55,218 nt of DNA from Candidatus Rothia avicola (GTDB taxonomy: Bacteria; Actinomycetota; Actinomycetes; Actinomycetales; Micrococcaceae), in NCBI GenBank assembly GCA_019115985.1, contig DXCN01000029.1, positions 1 to 55,218 of the forward strand. Direction: 5' to 3'. The notes beneath the pieces were generated by a model, which was given only the letters and a program-made list of their open reading frames with translations, was not told the DNA's origin and searched no databases. A program made the position numbers and the translations under genes. Shown here one piece after another: positions 1 through 9,249 of this stretch (the stretch's first letter is position 1; every line of letters starts with the position of its first letter).

Positions 1-819
1 CTTAGTAGCCTCTTCAACCTCGTTGCTACCCAAAAAGATAACGAGATGGTCTCCCGTCTGCTCCGTAAAAAATACTACGTACAGTTCTTTGAAGAAGTAC
101 GGGTAAGCGCCGCAAAAGCACTGGCTGAGGAACGTATTATTTCTGGTAAGCCTGTTCCCGCAGATATCCAACAGCTCCTTGAAAACTACACCGAAGGTCT
201 CATTGAAACAGGCCAGGTGAAGGACCTTTATGAGCTTGCGGGCCTTGACCGGCCGGACCTCAATGACCTGAACCTTGACATCCTTAAAGAGGCGGCGCGC
301 AAGAGTAACGAGCCTCTAGCTGTTGAGGCCCTCCGCCGTGCCCTCCAAAAAAACATGCGTGACACCGTTGGCAAGAACCAGGTGCGGCGGGCCTACTACG
401 GTGAAAAACTTGAAAAACTTATTGCCCAGTACAACAACGCCCAGCTTAGCTTTACGGATATTATTGACCAGGTTATCGCAATGGGGCAGGAGCTCAAAGA
501 GGAAGCCCACCGTAGAGAAGAGCTAGGGCTCAAGGACGATGAAATAATCTTTTATGACACTCTAGAAGCCTGTGACCGGGCAGAACTCGAGTACTCCACT
601 GACGCGCTGGCAGAGATTGCACGCGGTATTGCTAAAGCTATCCAAGGCTCGCACACAAACTGGAGGACCCGGCCTGACCAGCGAGCTAAGTTAAGGACGA
701 TCGTCAAGCGGTTATTGCGCAAGTATAAGTACCCTCCAGAAGGTCAGGACGAGGCCCGCCGTCGAGTTCTGGAACAAATGGAAATTATGGCAGAGGCAAG
801 GGCTCAGGAGGGGAACTAA
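1..819 (+). CDS. hsdR: Type I restriction enzyme R subunit, C-terminal part
   Basis: The frame is open from base 1, so the start lies outside the window; 272 residues are visible. The sequence matches the helical C-terminal region of HsdR (EcoR124-type, DUF3387): a stretch with paired glutamates and ELGLKDDEIIFYD, followed by RAKLRTIVKRLLRKY and YPPEG near the end. In type I systems this region contacts the HsdM/HsdS methyltransferase core, while the nuclease and translocase motors are N-terminal and not seen here. A strong hairpin follows the stop. I infer that the rest of an hsd operon lies to the left. Family assignment is fairly sure; whether the full gene is intact cannot be judged. Confidence 0.85.
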   Translation, partial: LSSLFNLVATQKDNEMVSRLLRKKYYVQFFEEVRVSAAKALAEERIISGKPVPADIQQLLENYTEGLIETGQVKDLYELAGLDRPDLNDLNLDILKEAARKSNEPLAVEALRRALQKNMRDTVGKNQVRRAYYGEKLEKLIAQYNNAQLSFTDIIDQVIAMGQELKEEAHRREELGLKDDEIIFYDTLEACDRAELEYSTDALAEIARGIAKAIQGSHTNWRTRPDQRAKLRTIVKRLLRKYKYPPEGQDEARRRVLEQMEIMAEARAQEGN

Positions 820-835
820 AATTTCGTCATCCTCT

Positions 836-876
836 CTCATGGCTAGCCCTGCCTCAGAGTTAGGGCTAGCCATGAG
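836..876 (+). terminator. Hairpin terminator after hsdR
   Basis: A perfect 15-bp inverted repeat (836-850 with 862-876) surrounds an 11-nt loop, 17 bases after the hsdR stop. The tail has only a short T run (CTTT), so termination efficiency is inferred. Confidence 0.75.
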
Positions 877-931
877 CTTTAGAAGAGGCCCCGCAGAAAT
901 ATGTACCATTATTTGCACCGTGCACAGATTA

Positions 932-952
932 GAAAATTATTGAATAATTTTC
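932..952. promoter_or_regulatory. AT-rich palindrome upstream of mrp operon
   Basis: A 21-bp perfect palindrome has arms GAAAATTATT and AATAATTTTC around a single central G. It lies 87-107 bp upstream of the mrpA start. A second weaker hairpin (gggg...taaaa / tttta...cccc, about 983-1014) follows before the start. The palindrome is a good candidate operator or UP-like element for the antiporter operon; no regulator is identified. Confidence 0.45.
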
Positions 953-1038
953 CGATATGAGATATTCATCATCGACGGGTAGGGGCTGTAAAACCTAGTC
1001 TTTTAAGTAACCCCGCCGCATCTACTAAGGGCCGATAC

Positions 1039-4000
1039 GTGACCATAGTTCTAGCGCTTTTCCTGCTTATATCCCTAGTGAGCCCCTGGCTTTACCGCCG
1101 CCTGGGCACCTCAACCTTCTACCTGCTGGCCGCGATTCCCGCTGCCGTGCTCGCCCTGGTTCTGGCCAAAACCGGCCAGATTCTCGGTGGCAGCCCCTGG
1201 AGCGAGAGCTACCAGTGGATTCCCGAGCTGGATATGGCGCTCACCTTCCGCATGGACACCCTCTCCTGGGTCATGAGCCTGCTAGTTCTGGGTGTAGGTT
1301 CCCTGGTGCTCTTCTACTGCGCCAGCTACTTCAAGCACTCCACCGGCGATAACGGCCAGTTCGCGGCCTACCTCTTCGGCTTCGCCGGCGCCATGTTCGG
1401 CCTCATCACCGCAGATGACTTCATCCTGATGTTCATCTTCTGGGAAATCACCACCATCCTCTCCTACCTCCTTATCGGCTACTCCCGCCACCGCCTCTCA
1501 GCCCGCCGTTCTGCCCTCCAAGCCCTCACCGTCACCACCGCAGGTGGCCTGGCCATGCTGGTCGGTATCGTCATGCTGGGCTACAGCCTGGGCACCTACT
1601 CCCTGGCCGAACTCGTGGAGCGGGGCCCGAGCGTCCTCGCCGCCGCCCAGGAGGGGCACGGCCCCCTGACCATGGGCATGCTCTCTGCCGCCCTCGTGCT
1701 GATTCTCTGCGGTGCCCTCTCCAAATCAGCGATATTCCCCCTGCACTTCTGGCTACCCGGCGCTATGGCCGCCCCCACCCCGGTCTCTGCCTACCTGCAC
1801 GCGGCAGCGATGGTCAAGGCCGGTATCTACATTCTGCTGCGCCTGGCTCCCGGCTACGGGGAGGTTGATATCTGGCAGAACGTCCTGATTATCTTCGGCG
1901 CCTTCACTATGGTGTTCGGCGGCTGGGCCGCCCTCAAACAGACCGACCTCAAGCTAATTCTGGCCTACGGTACCGTCTCGCAGCTGGGCTTCCTGGCCCT
2001 GGTGATTTCGGGGGGAACTTCGGACGCCATCTACGCGGCTATGGCGCTCATGGTGGCTCACTCCCTGTTCAAGGCAACCCTCTTCCTCTCGGTCGGTATT
2101 ATCGACCACCAGTCCGGTACCCGCGATATCCACAAGCTCTCAGGTATCTACCGTCGTGCCCCTAAGCTGGCTACGGTCGCCACCATCTCAGCGGCCTCCA
2201 TGGCGGGTATTCCGCCCCTGGCCGGCTTCGTAGCCAAGGAAGCAGTGCTCGAGACCTACCTCTCCCACACCACAGGCTGGCAGGGGGCAACTACCCTGAC
2301 CGCCATCGTCCTGGGCTCTATTCTCACTTTTGCCTACTCAGCCCGCTTTGTCTGGGGTGCCTTTGCCGTCAAACCCTACGCCTACATGCACAAGGAAGGC
2401 GTCAAGTATTGCCGCGTAGAAGAGGGCACCGCTGACTCCGAAGAGGTCGACAACGGCAATATCGATATCAACACCCGGGCCCTTGCCCGCAACCGCCGCG
2501 GCCAGAAGCTCAGCCCCGACACGGCCTTCCACCCTGTCTCCTTCATCTTCCTCTTTGCCCCGGCGGTGCTGACCGTCCTGACTATCGTCTATGGCCTCTA
2601 CCCCGAGCCGGTGCACCTCTTCGTCAAACCCTTCATCAAGGCCTTCCCAGAGACCGCAGCCGAACTCGAACTGCACCTGGCCCTGTGGCATGGCATCACC
2701 CCGGCCCTGCTGACCTCCCTGGTCATCATGGCCATCGGTGCCCTGCTCTTTATCTTCCGCAAGCAGATTGAAGAGCTACAGGGTATTCTGCCCTCGGCCC
2801 CCAGCGCCTCTATCGTCTACCGCGACGTGATTGACGGGCTCGATCGCCTGGCCGTGTGGGTCACCGGTATGACCCAGCGAGGCTCCCTGGGCTTCTACCT
2901 GGGCATCATTCTGATTACCGCTGTGGTGGTGCCCTTCGCTGCCCTCTTCATCAACGAGACTCCGCCGCTGGCTAACGTGCGCGTTTCTGAGTCCCCGGCC
3001 CAGTGGTCGATTGCCATCGTTATGATCGTGGCGGCCCTGGTCGTGGTCTTTGTGCGTAAGCGTTTCTTGGCCATCATGATGGTCTCCGTCACCGGCTACG
3101 GCATGGCCATCCTCTTCGCCCTGCGCAGCGCCCCCGACCTGGCGACCACCCAGCTACTGGTTGAAACCATCGTGCTCGTCGCTTTCGTCCTCGCCATGCG
3201 TGTGCTGCCCCGCCAGATCCCGCGCATCCGCTCCAAGGACGGCAAGGACGGCGCCCGCAAGACCCTGCGCGTCATCATCGCCCTGGGCTTCTCGGCCCTC
3301 ATGATGGCTCTGGCCATGTTCACCTTCTCCTCCCGTTCCCTCGACCCCATCTCGCTTGAGATGCCCCGCCTGGCTTACGAAATTGGCCACGGCTACAACG
3401 TGGTCAACGTGACCCTGGTCGATATGCGTGGCTGGGACACCTTCGGCGAAATCTCGGTGCTGGCCCTGGCAGCTACTGGCGTTGCCTCCTTGCTCTTCAT
3501 CGAAGGACGCGCCGACTCGGCGTCCGCGCGCAGGCTCGATACCCAGGCCATGAAGAAAATTGAGAGCTCCTTCGCCAAGCGCACCCAGATTACTGTGGCC
3601 CAGCGCGTGGCAGGTCAGTTCTCCTCGGTTGAGCGCAACCCCTTCATCGTGGCAGGCCGTACCCTGCCCCCCGAATCCCGTTCGATTCTGCTGGAGGTTA
3701 TGACCCGCCTGCTCTTCCACACCCTCATTATCGTCTCCTTCTACATGCTGATTGCCGGCCACAACCTGCCCGGCGGCGGCTTTGCAGGTGGCCTGATGGT
3801 GGGCCTGGCCTTCGCTGTGCGCTACCTGGCTGGTGGCGGCGCGGAGCTGCGGGCGGCGTCCCCCTTCTCTGCCGGAACCTTCCTGGGCGCTGGCCTGGGC
3901 ATTGCTACCCTCTACGCCCTGGCCCCGGCCCTGTGGGGCGATCCCATCTTCTCCAGCTACGTGCTGGACTTCTGGCTGCCGGTCTTTGGCGACGTTCACT

Positions 4001-4158
4001 TCGTCACCGCCACCATCTTCGATATTGGTGTCTACCTGCTGGTCGTCGGCCTGGTGCTCGACATCCTGCGCAGCCTGGGTGAACGCATCGACCTCAAGCT
4101 GGTTGCCGAGCGTCGTAAGAAAGAAAAGCAGGCCCGCGACAAGGCACGAAAGGCATAA
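1039..4158 (+). CDS. mrpA: Mrp Na+/H+ antiporter subunit A fused to subunit B (MrpAB)
   Basis: This is the largest subunit of the multisubunit cation/proton antiporter that exports Na+ in exchange for protons. The 1039-residue protein is almost wholly membrane-embedded. The NuoL-like proton-channel domain is N-terminal (conserved FWEITTILSYLLIGY near residue 135, then KSAIFPLHFWLPGAMAAPTPVSAYLHA-type signature blocks). A DUF4040-type region lies around 660-760. An MnhB/MrpB domain starts near residue 890 (HNLPGGGFAGGL), so subunit B is fused, as is usual in actinobacteria. The start is GTG with a nearby AAGGG. mrpC begins 3 bases after its stop. Confidence 0.95.
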   Translation: MTIVLALFLLISLVSPWLYRRLGTSTFYLLAAIPAAVLALVLAKTGQILGGSPWSESYQWIPELDMALTFRMDTLSWVMSLLVLGVGSLVLFYCASYFKHSTGDNGQFAAYLFGFAGAMFGLITADDFILMFIFWEITTILSYLLIGYSRHRLSARRSALQALTVTTAGGLAMLVGIVMLGYSLGTYSLAELVERGPSVLAAAQEGHGPLTMGMLSAALVLILCGALSKSAIFPLHFWLPGAMAAPTPVSAYLHAAAMVKAGIYILLRLAPGYGEVDIWQNVLIIFGAFTMVFGGWAALKQTDLKLILAYGTVSQLGFLALVISGGTSDAIYAAMALMVAHSLFKATLFLSVGIIDHQSGTRDIHKLSGIYRRAPKLATVATISAASMAGIPPLAGFVAKEAVLETYLSHTTGWQGATTLTAIVLGSILTFAYSARFVWGAFAVKPYAYMHKEGVKYCRVEEGTADSEEVDNGNIDINTRALARNRRGQKLSPDTAFHPVSFIFLFAPAVLTVLTIVYGLYPEPVHLFVKPFIKAFPETAAELELHLALWHGITPALLTSLVIMAIGALLFIFRKQIEELQGILPSAPSASIVYRDVIDGLDRLAVWVTGMTQRGSLGFYLGIILITAVVVPFAALFINETPPLANVRVSESPAQWSIAIVMIVAALVVVFVRKRFLAIMMVSVTGYGMAILFALRSAPDLATTQLLVETIVLVAFVLAMRVLPRQIPRIRSKDGKDGARKTLRVIIALGFSALMMALAMFTFSSRSLDPISLEMPRLAYEIGHGYNVVNVTLVDMRGWDTFGEISVLALAATGVASLLFIEGRADSASARRLDTQAMKKIESSFAKRTQITVAQRVAGQFSSVERNPFIVAGRTLPPESRSILLEVMTRLLFHTLIIVSFYMLIAGHNLPGGGFAGGLMVGLAFAVRYLAGGGAELRAASPFSAGTFLGAGLGIATLYALAPALWGDPIFSSYVLDFWLPVFGDVHFVTATIFDIGVYLLVVGLVLDILRSLGERIDLKLVAERRKKEKQARDKARKA

Positions 4159-4161
4159 ACC

Positions 4162-4674
4162 ATGATTATCGACCTCAGTCTGATCCTGGTCATGGGCGTG
4201 CTCTACGCCGTGGGGGTCTACCTGATTCTTGACCGCTCCATGACCCGCGTGCTTCTGGGCCTCATGCTCATGACTAACGCGACCAACATCCTGATTCTGC
4301 ACGCGGGTGGACCGGCCGGCCTGGCCCCCTTCTACAGCAAAGACATTGCCGCTGAAGACTACTCCGACCCGCTCCCGCAGGCCCTGATTCTGACCGCTGT
4401 CGTGATTTCCTGCGCGGTGACCGCCCTGATTCTGGGTATTATCTACCGCTCCTGGCTGCTCTCTAAGGCCGATGAAATTACCGACGACGCCGAAGATATT
4501 CGCGTGGCGGAGCAGGACGCCTTCGATAAGGAAGAAGACGCCGCCGCCGAGTTCGATTCTTCTGAATTCGACGCCGACGAAGCGACCCGCGAAAAAGAGT
4601 TCATCGAAGCAGAAGAGAAGAAGAAAATTAGCCAGACAGCTGCTCAGCCGACCGTGTCAAAGAAGGGGGACTAG
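4162..4674 (+). CDS. mrpC: Mrp antiporter subunit C, with long acidic tail
   Basis: This is a NuoK-like small membrane subunit with three transmembrane helices in the first ~105 residues (ILDRSMTRVLLGLMLMTNA, DPLPQALILTAVVI). Family members usually end soon after the third helix at about 110-125 residues. This one has 170, because a ~60-residue cytosolic tail rich in Asp, Glu and Ala is appended, ending in a Lys-rich patch. It sits between mrpA and mrpD with gaps of 3 bases on each side, so all are cotranscribed. Confidence 0.93.
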   Translation: MIIDLSLILVMGVLYAVGVYLILDRSMTRVLLGLMLMTNATNILILHAGGPAGLAPFYSKDIAAEDYSDPLPQALILTAVVISCAVTALILGIIYRSWLLSKADEITDDAEDIRVAEQDAFDKEEDAAAEFDSSEFDADEATREKEFIEAEEKKKISQTAAQPTVSKKGD

Positions 4675-4677
4675 CCT

Positions 4678-6300
4678 GTGGATATCGCTATCGCCCAGCT
4701 TGCCCCTCTCTGCATTATCATTCTCTTCCTGGCTGCTGCTATCACCTTCGTCTCGAAGAAAGACAGCGTGCAGCGCGTCGTTGCCTTTGCCGCGGTAGCT
4801 ATCACCCTGGTGTTTGAGGCTCTACTGCTGGCCGCAGTGTGGGACGCAACGCCCCAGACCGTGCACCTGGCAGGCTGGGAGGCCCCCTTCGGTATCACCA
4901 TGGTGGTTGACCAGCTCTCAGCCCTCATGCTGGTGGTCTCCTCGACTATCTCGCTGGCGGTGCTGGTCTTTGCTACCGGCCAGAACCTGCAGGATGCGGA
5001 CGACGAGGTACCCATCTCGGTTTTCTACCCCACCTACCTGCTGCTACTGGCGGGTGTCTCGAACGCCTTCCTCGCCGGGGACCTCTTCAACCTCTACGTG
5101 GGCTTCGAGATCCTGCTCATGGCCTCCTACGTGCTCATCACCATGAACGCCAACACCCCGCGTATTCGTGCGGGCGTGACCTACGTGGTGGTTTCGGTTG
5201 TCTCGTCCATGCTCTTCCTCACCGCCATCGGCTTTGTCTACGCCTCGGTGGGCACCATCAACATGGCCGACCTGTCACTCAAGCTGGGCACCCTGCCCGA
5301 GGGTACCCAGATGCAGCTGCACCTCATGCTGCTGATTGCTTTCGGTATCAAGGCTGCGGTCTTCCCGCTCTCCCTCTGGCTACCTGACTCCTACCCCACC
5401 GCCCCGGCACCCGTGACCGCCGTGTTCGCGGGCCTGCTCACCAAGGTGGGCGTGTACGCGATTATCCGTACCGAAACCCTGCTTTTCCCCGAAGGACGCC
5501 TGGATACGCTTCTGGGGGTCGTGGCCGGTTTGACCCTGCTCGTGGGCATCTTAGGTGCCCTGGCCCAGGGCGATATCAAGCGTCTGCTCTCCTTTATTCT
5601 GATCAGCCACATCGGCTACATGATTTGGGGTATCTCGCTGGGCAACGAGCTGGGACTGACCACCGTGGTCTTCTACATCGCCCACCACATCGTGATTCAG
5701 ACCGGCCTCTTCATGGTGGTTGGCCTCGTAGAACGCCGGGCCGGTTCGACCAACGTGCGCCGTTTGGGCGGCCTGATGAAGACTGCCCCCGTCCTGGCCC
5801 TGCTCTACTTCATCCCCGCCAGCAACCTCGGCGGTATCCCGCCCTTCTCCGGCTTTATCGGTAAGGTCGGCTTTATTGAGGCGTCCGTAGAGAACGGAAG
5901 TGCCCTGGCCTACATCAACGCGGGCGTGGGCGTCCTGGTCTCCCTGCTGACCCTGCTGGCCCTGGCGCGCGTCTGGAACAAGGCCTTCTGGCGCCCCGCC
6001 AAGGAAGCCGAAGAGCCCACCCCCGATCTGGTCATGGCCGAGCACTCCGACGACCCCGCCCATTACGAGACCAAGCCGATTCCGGCGTCCATGATGGCCT
6101 CCACCGTCTCCCTGGTCGTGGTGGGTGTGCTGATTACCCTCTTCTCAGGCCCCCTCTTCCAGCTGGCAGATAACGCCTCAGACAACCTCTTCAACCCCGA
6201 CGTCTACATCAGCTCGGTCTTTGGCCCCGACGCCCCCAGCCGGGCCGAGTACCTAGAGCAGCAAATCGTCGATAACAACTCCCAGGAGGTGAACCAGTGA
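4678..6300 (+). CDS. mrpD: Mrp antiporter subunit D
   Basis: This is a NuoM/NuoN-like proton-translocating subunit, 540 residues, with about 14 membrane helices. Typical blocks are AGDLFNLYVGFEILLMASYVL near residue 138 and FGIKAAVFPLSLWLPDSYP, with a conserved glutamate and lysine in the channel helices. The GTG start follows the mrpC stop by 3 bases. The stop overlaps the mrpE start by 4 bases (GTGA), indicating translational coupling. A short hydrophilic C-terminal tail follows the last helix. Confidence 0.95.
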   Translation: MDIAIAQLAPLCIIILFLAAAITFVSKKDSVQRVVAFAAVAITLVFEALLLAAVWDATPQTVHLAGWEAPFGITMVVDQLSALMLVVSSTISLAVLVFATGQNLQDADDEVPISVFYPTYLLLLAGVSNAFLAGDLFNLYVGFEILLMASYVLITMNANTPRIRAGVTYVVVSVVSSMLFLTAIGFVYASVGTINMADLSLKLGTLPEGTQMQLHLMLLIAFGIKAAVFPLSLWLPDSYPTAPAPVTAVFAGLLTKVGVYAIIRTETLLFPEGRLDTLLGVVAGLTLLVGILGALAQGDIKRLLSFILISHIGYMIWGISLGNELGLTTVVFYIAHHIVIQTGLFMVVGLVERRAGSTNVRRLGGLMKTAPVLALLYFIPASNLGGIPPFSGFIGKVGFIEASVENGSALAYINAGVGVLVSLLTLLALARVWNKAFWRPAKEAEEPTPDLVMAEHSDDPAHYETKPIPASMMASTVSLVVVGVLITLFSGPLFQLADNASDNLFNPDVYISSVFGPDAPSRAEYLEQQIVDNNSQEVNQ

Positions 6301-6881
6301 AAAAGCCCGACCTCTCGCGTGAGAGCCTGATTCACGCTATCCCGCCCTTCCTCTGGCTGATCTTTGTCTGGTGTGCCCTCTGGCAGGACTTCTCCCTGCC
6401 TTTTATCGCCTTCGGCGCGGTGCTGGCTGCCCTGACCATGTCGGTCTTCCGACTGCCGACCCTCTACCTGTCGAACCGCTTCAACATTTTCTACGCGGCG
6501 CGTTTTGTGGTGGAACTCTTCTGGAATATCGCTAAGGCTTCAATCGAGGTTATGTGGCTAGCCATGACCTTCCGGCCGCCCCTGCGCAACTCGGTGGTTG
6601 CCGTGCAACTGCGCACCCATTCTGACCTGCTGCTGACCGCCGTTTCGCACACCATGTCGCTGATTCCCGGCTCCGTGGTGGTTGAAGTGGACCGTTCCCT
6701 GTCGGTGCTCTACTTCCACGTGCTTAACACCTCCACCCCCGAGGAAATCGAGCGCTTCACCCGCCAGGTGGCCTACTTTGAAGACCTCATTATCAAGGCT
6801 GCCGGTAGCAGCGAAGAGTACGAAGCCCTCAAACAGGACGAAGAAGCCGACCTCACAGCCAGCCGAAAGGAGCACGCATGA
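6297..6881 (+). CDS. mrpE: Mrp antiporter subunit E
   Basis: MrpE is a small membrane subunit needed for assembly of the complex. It has 194 residues, two to three hydrophobic helices at the N-terminus, then the typical soluble part with RPPLRNSVVAVQLRTHSDL and LIPGSVVVEVD followed by LYFHVLN. Its GTG start overlaps the mrpD stop in a GTGA, and its stop overlaps the mrpF ATG (ATGA). The acidic C-terminus is ordinary for actinobacterial homologues. Confidence 0.93.
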   Translation: MKKPDLSRESLIHAIPPFLWLIFVWCALWQDFSLPFIAFGAVLAALTMSVFRLPTLYLSNRFNIFYAARFVVELFWNIAKASIEVMWLAMTFRPPLRNSVVAVQLRTHSDLLLTAVSHTMSLIPGSVVVEVDRSLSVLYFHVLNTSTPEEIERFTRQVAYFEDLIIKAAGSSEEYEALKQDEEADLTASRKEHA

Positions 6882-7180
6882 CCTGGGCTATCTGGGCCAC
6901 CGGCCTGATTCTCACCCTAGCCACCTGGGGCACCGTCTACCGCATCTGGAAGGGCCCCGCCCTGCTGGACCGCGTGCTCGCCAGCGACGTGCTGCTCTCA
7001 ATTCTCACGGTCGCGCTCTGCGTGCTCATGATTTATACCGACAGCCAGTTCTTCTTAATCTTGCTGGTGGCCCTGGCCATGATCGGCTTCGTGGGTTCGG
7101 TGACTGTAGCCCGCTTCGCCGATAACTCCAAGGCGGACGAGGGTGAGCAAGGATCTGGGGGAGTAAACCGTGAATCTTGA
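6878..7180 (+). CDS. mrpF: Mrp antiporter subunit F
   Basis: A 100-residue protein with three membrane helices and the MrpF signature RIWKGPALLDRVLASDVL in the first loop. It overlaps mrpE by 4 bases and mrpG by 11 bases. It is part of the MrpE-F-G small-subunit module of the antiporter. Confidence 0.93.
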   Translation: MTWAIWATGLILTLATWGTVYRIWKGPALLDRVLASDVLLSILTVALCVLMIYTDSQFFLILLVALAMIGFVGSVTVARFADNSKADEGEQGSGGVNRES

Positions 7181-7526
7181 TACCGTTTTCGATGCCCTGA
7201 CCATCATCTGCATGATTCTGGGTGCCTTCATGTCGCTGGGTGCCGCTATTGGCCTGGTGCGTTTCCCCGACCTGCTCACCCGCCTGCACTCGGGCACTAA
7301 ACCCCAGGTTTTCGGCATAATTCTCATGCTGCTGGCTGTGGCCTTCCACTTCCGTTCCCTGGCGCTCCTGCCCGTGCTGCTGGTTATCCTGCTCCTACAG
7401 ATGCTCACCATCCCCATCTCGGGGCATATGATGGGCCGCTCCGGCTACCGCAATAAGCACTTCCGCAAGGACGACCTGCGCCACGACGACCTGCGTGCCC
7501 TGGTGGACCAGATGGAGGGGAATTAG
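7170..7526 (+). CDS. mrpG: Mrp antiporter subunit G
   Basis: A 118-residue, three-helix subunit with the MrpG pattern GLVRFPDLLTRLHSGTKPQ. The GTG start lies inside the end of mrpF, and a GGATCTGGGGGAG stretch upstream provides the ribosome site. It is the last gene of the operon; its stop touches the terminator stem. Confidence 0.93.
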   Translation: MNLDTVFDALTIICMILGAFMSLGAAIGLVRFPDLLTRLHSGTKPQVFGIILMLLAVAFHFRSLALLPVLLVILLLQMLTIPISGHMMGRSGYRNKHFRKDDLRHDDLRALVDQMEGN

Positions 7527-7551
7527 GTAGCTGGCCTCTCGGCCAGCTACC
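7526..7551. terminator. Bidirectional hairpin between mrpG and the POT gene
   Basis: An 11-bp perfect stem (7526-7536 with 7541-7551) has a TCTC loop and starts at the last base of the mrpG stop. A second, C/G-run stem (about 7553-7580, one mismatch) follows. The two convergent genes probably share this region; neither side has a strong T run. Confidence 0.6.
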
Positions 7552-7588
7552 GCCCCCCACCTAAGCAGATAGGAGGGGGGGAGAGAAG

Positions 7589-9070
7589 CTAGCGGACACC
7601 GGCCATCTTTTTGACGATCCAGCCCTTGAGTGCCCAGAGCGCTATACCGATACCGATGGTCACAATACCTAGCGTGGTGAAGTAGGCGACCTCGGTCTCG
7701 AGTGAGTAGAACTGACCCAGCCAGCCGGCCAGTACAGTACCCAGGGAGATGGAGGTGAAATAGAGCGCTACCATTGCTACACGATGCTTCTCGGGAGCCA
7801 GCTTAGTCGCTAGAGAAGACCCTACCGGTGAGATAGAGAGCTCGCCCATGGTGCAGATAAAGAGAATCAGCACAATCCACATGAAGTTCACATTGGTGTT
7901 GCCCGCCTGGGTCAAAAAGATGAGGAAGGCGATACCGATGAGAATAAGAGCGATAGCGAATTTGACCGGGGTAGTGGGCTGACGATCACCGAGCTTAGTC
8001 CACATAGCCGTGAAAACAGTACCGAAGATGATGATGAAGACCGGGTTGATGGAGTTCATAAACTCGGGAGTAAGCTGTAGACCCAAGATATTCCAGTTGA
8101 TGCGTGATTCTGAGTAGACTGCCAGCACGGTGAACTGCTGCTGGAAGAGGGTCCAGAAGGCCACATTACCGATGAACATGGGAATAAAGGAGACCACGCG
8201 GGAGTGCTCTTCAGAAGTAGTGAGCTTGGAGGTCAGCAGGGTATAGAAAAGCAAAGCTGCGCACACAGCCACGGTGCACATAACCCAGGTAGCCAGGTTA
8301 GCGGGGTTGAGGAGACCGGTGAAAACCAGAACGAGGATAACAGCAACGATAGCTACCGCTGCAATGGAGTAGTTACGCTTCTCGCTGGCGGTTAGGGGCT
8401 GGGAGAGCTGGTGGACGGACGCCGGTAGGTTCTTACGGGTTAGCGAGTACTGGATGAGGCCAGTAGCCATACCCAGAGCAGCCAGCCCGAAGCCAACGTG
8501 GAAGCCGTAGTTTTCGCGCAGAATGCCGGTGAGCATGGGGCCGAGAAGGGCGCCAATATTCACGCCGATGTAGAAGATGGTGAAGCCACCGTCTCGGCGG
8601 GGGTCGGTCTTGCTGTAGAGCGATCCGACGAGCACAGAGGCGTTGGGCTTAAGGCCGCCAGAGCCAATAGCAACTAGAATCAGGCCCGCGATAACACCGG
8701 CAGCACCGGGCAGAACCGCCAGGGCGATATGTCCTGCCATGATGGCCCAGGCTGAGTAGTAGAGGGTACGCTCGGGGCCGAATACCCGGTCGCCTAGGAA
8801 GCCGCCCACCACGGCCATGAGGTAAACCATGCCGCCGTAGGCACCCATAACGCCTGCTGCTGAGGCCTCACTGAGTAGGCCTAGACCACCACGGTCAGCC
8901 TCCCAGTAGAGGTAGTAGAGCATGATGACCTGCATGCCGTAGAAGGAGAAACGCTCCCAAATCTCTACCGAGAAAAGGTTAGCCAGCATGCGGGGGTGGC
9001 CAAAGAATCCCCGGTCGTTACTTGAAGTGTCTGCTGGGTTCGGTGGTGTTGCCGCAGGCAGAGTAGACAT
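7589..9070 (-). CDS. POT-family proton-dependent oligopeptide transporter
   Basis: This is a major-facilitator protein (PTR2/POT family) that imports di- and tripeptides with protons. It has 493 residues from the chosen ATG at 9070, giving an MSTLPAATPP start; a GTG 39 bases upstream would add 13 residues. The family signatures are clear: EIWERFSFYGMQ in helix 1 (the ExxERF motif) and FYIGVNIGALLGP in helix 5. About 14 helices are expected. It is transcribed alone and converges on the mrp operon. Confidence 0.92.
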   Translation of the reverse strand: MSTLPAATPPNPADTSSNDRGFFGHPRMLANLFSVEIWERFSFYGMQVIMLYYLYWEADRGGLGLLSEASAAGVMGAYGGMVYLMAVVGGFLGDRVFGPERTLYYSAWAIMAGHIALAVLPGAAGVIAGLILVAIGSGGLKPNASVLVGSLYSKTDPRRDGGFTIFYIGVNIGALLGPMLTGILRENYGFHVGFGLAALGMATGLIQYSLTRKNLPASVHQLSQPLTASEKRNYSIAAVAIVAVILVLVFTGLLNPANLATWVMCTVAVCAALLFYTLLTSKLTTSEEHSRVVSFIPMFIGNVAFWTLFQQQFTVLAVYSESRINWNILGLQLTPEFMNSINPVFIIIFGTVFTAMWTKLGDRQPTTPVKFAIALILIGIAFLIFLTQAGNTNVNFMWIVLILFICTMGELSISPVGSSLATKLAPEKHRVAMVALYFTSISLGTVLAGWLGQFYSLETEVAYFTTLGIVTIGIGIALWALKGWIVKKMAGVR

Positions 9071-9096
9071 ATCAACTCGCTTATATAGATAGGAAA

Positions 9097-9112
9097 ACCG
9101 TGTGCGCACGGT
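9097..9112. promoter_or_regulatory. Short inverted repeat upstream of POT gene
   Basis: ACCGTG and CACGGT face each other across a 4-nt TGCG spacer, 26-42 bp upstream of the chosen start. It is a possible operator in the leader or promoter of the transporter. Confidence 0.3.
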
Positions 9113-9197
9113 ATCTGTTCGGTAGGTAACGATACTCTTCTCAGCTGGCTTAGTTAAACCCGTCAGTCACTTTTCTTTAGGTTTAGGCTGCGGGCTA

Positions 9198-9226
9198 TTA
9201 GAGTTAGTGGCGACAGCACTTAGATA
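9198..9226 (+). promoter_or_regulatory. Candidate promoter of rhodanese gene
   Basis: TTAGAG (9198-9203) and TAGATA (9221-9226) are separated by 17 bp and lie just upstream of the ribosome site AAGGAG at 9238-9243. Confidence 0.35.
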
Positions 9227-9249
9227 TTTTTATCGTGAAGGAGACCCCT

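Noticed and set aside
3154-4302. A 382-codon open frame on the minus strand inside mrpA/mrpC
   Set aside because: It is rich in Gln, His and Gly with no domain or ribosome site, and lies antisense to the well-supported MrpA. It is a composition artefact of high-GC DNA.
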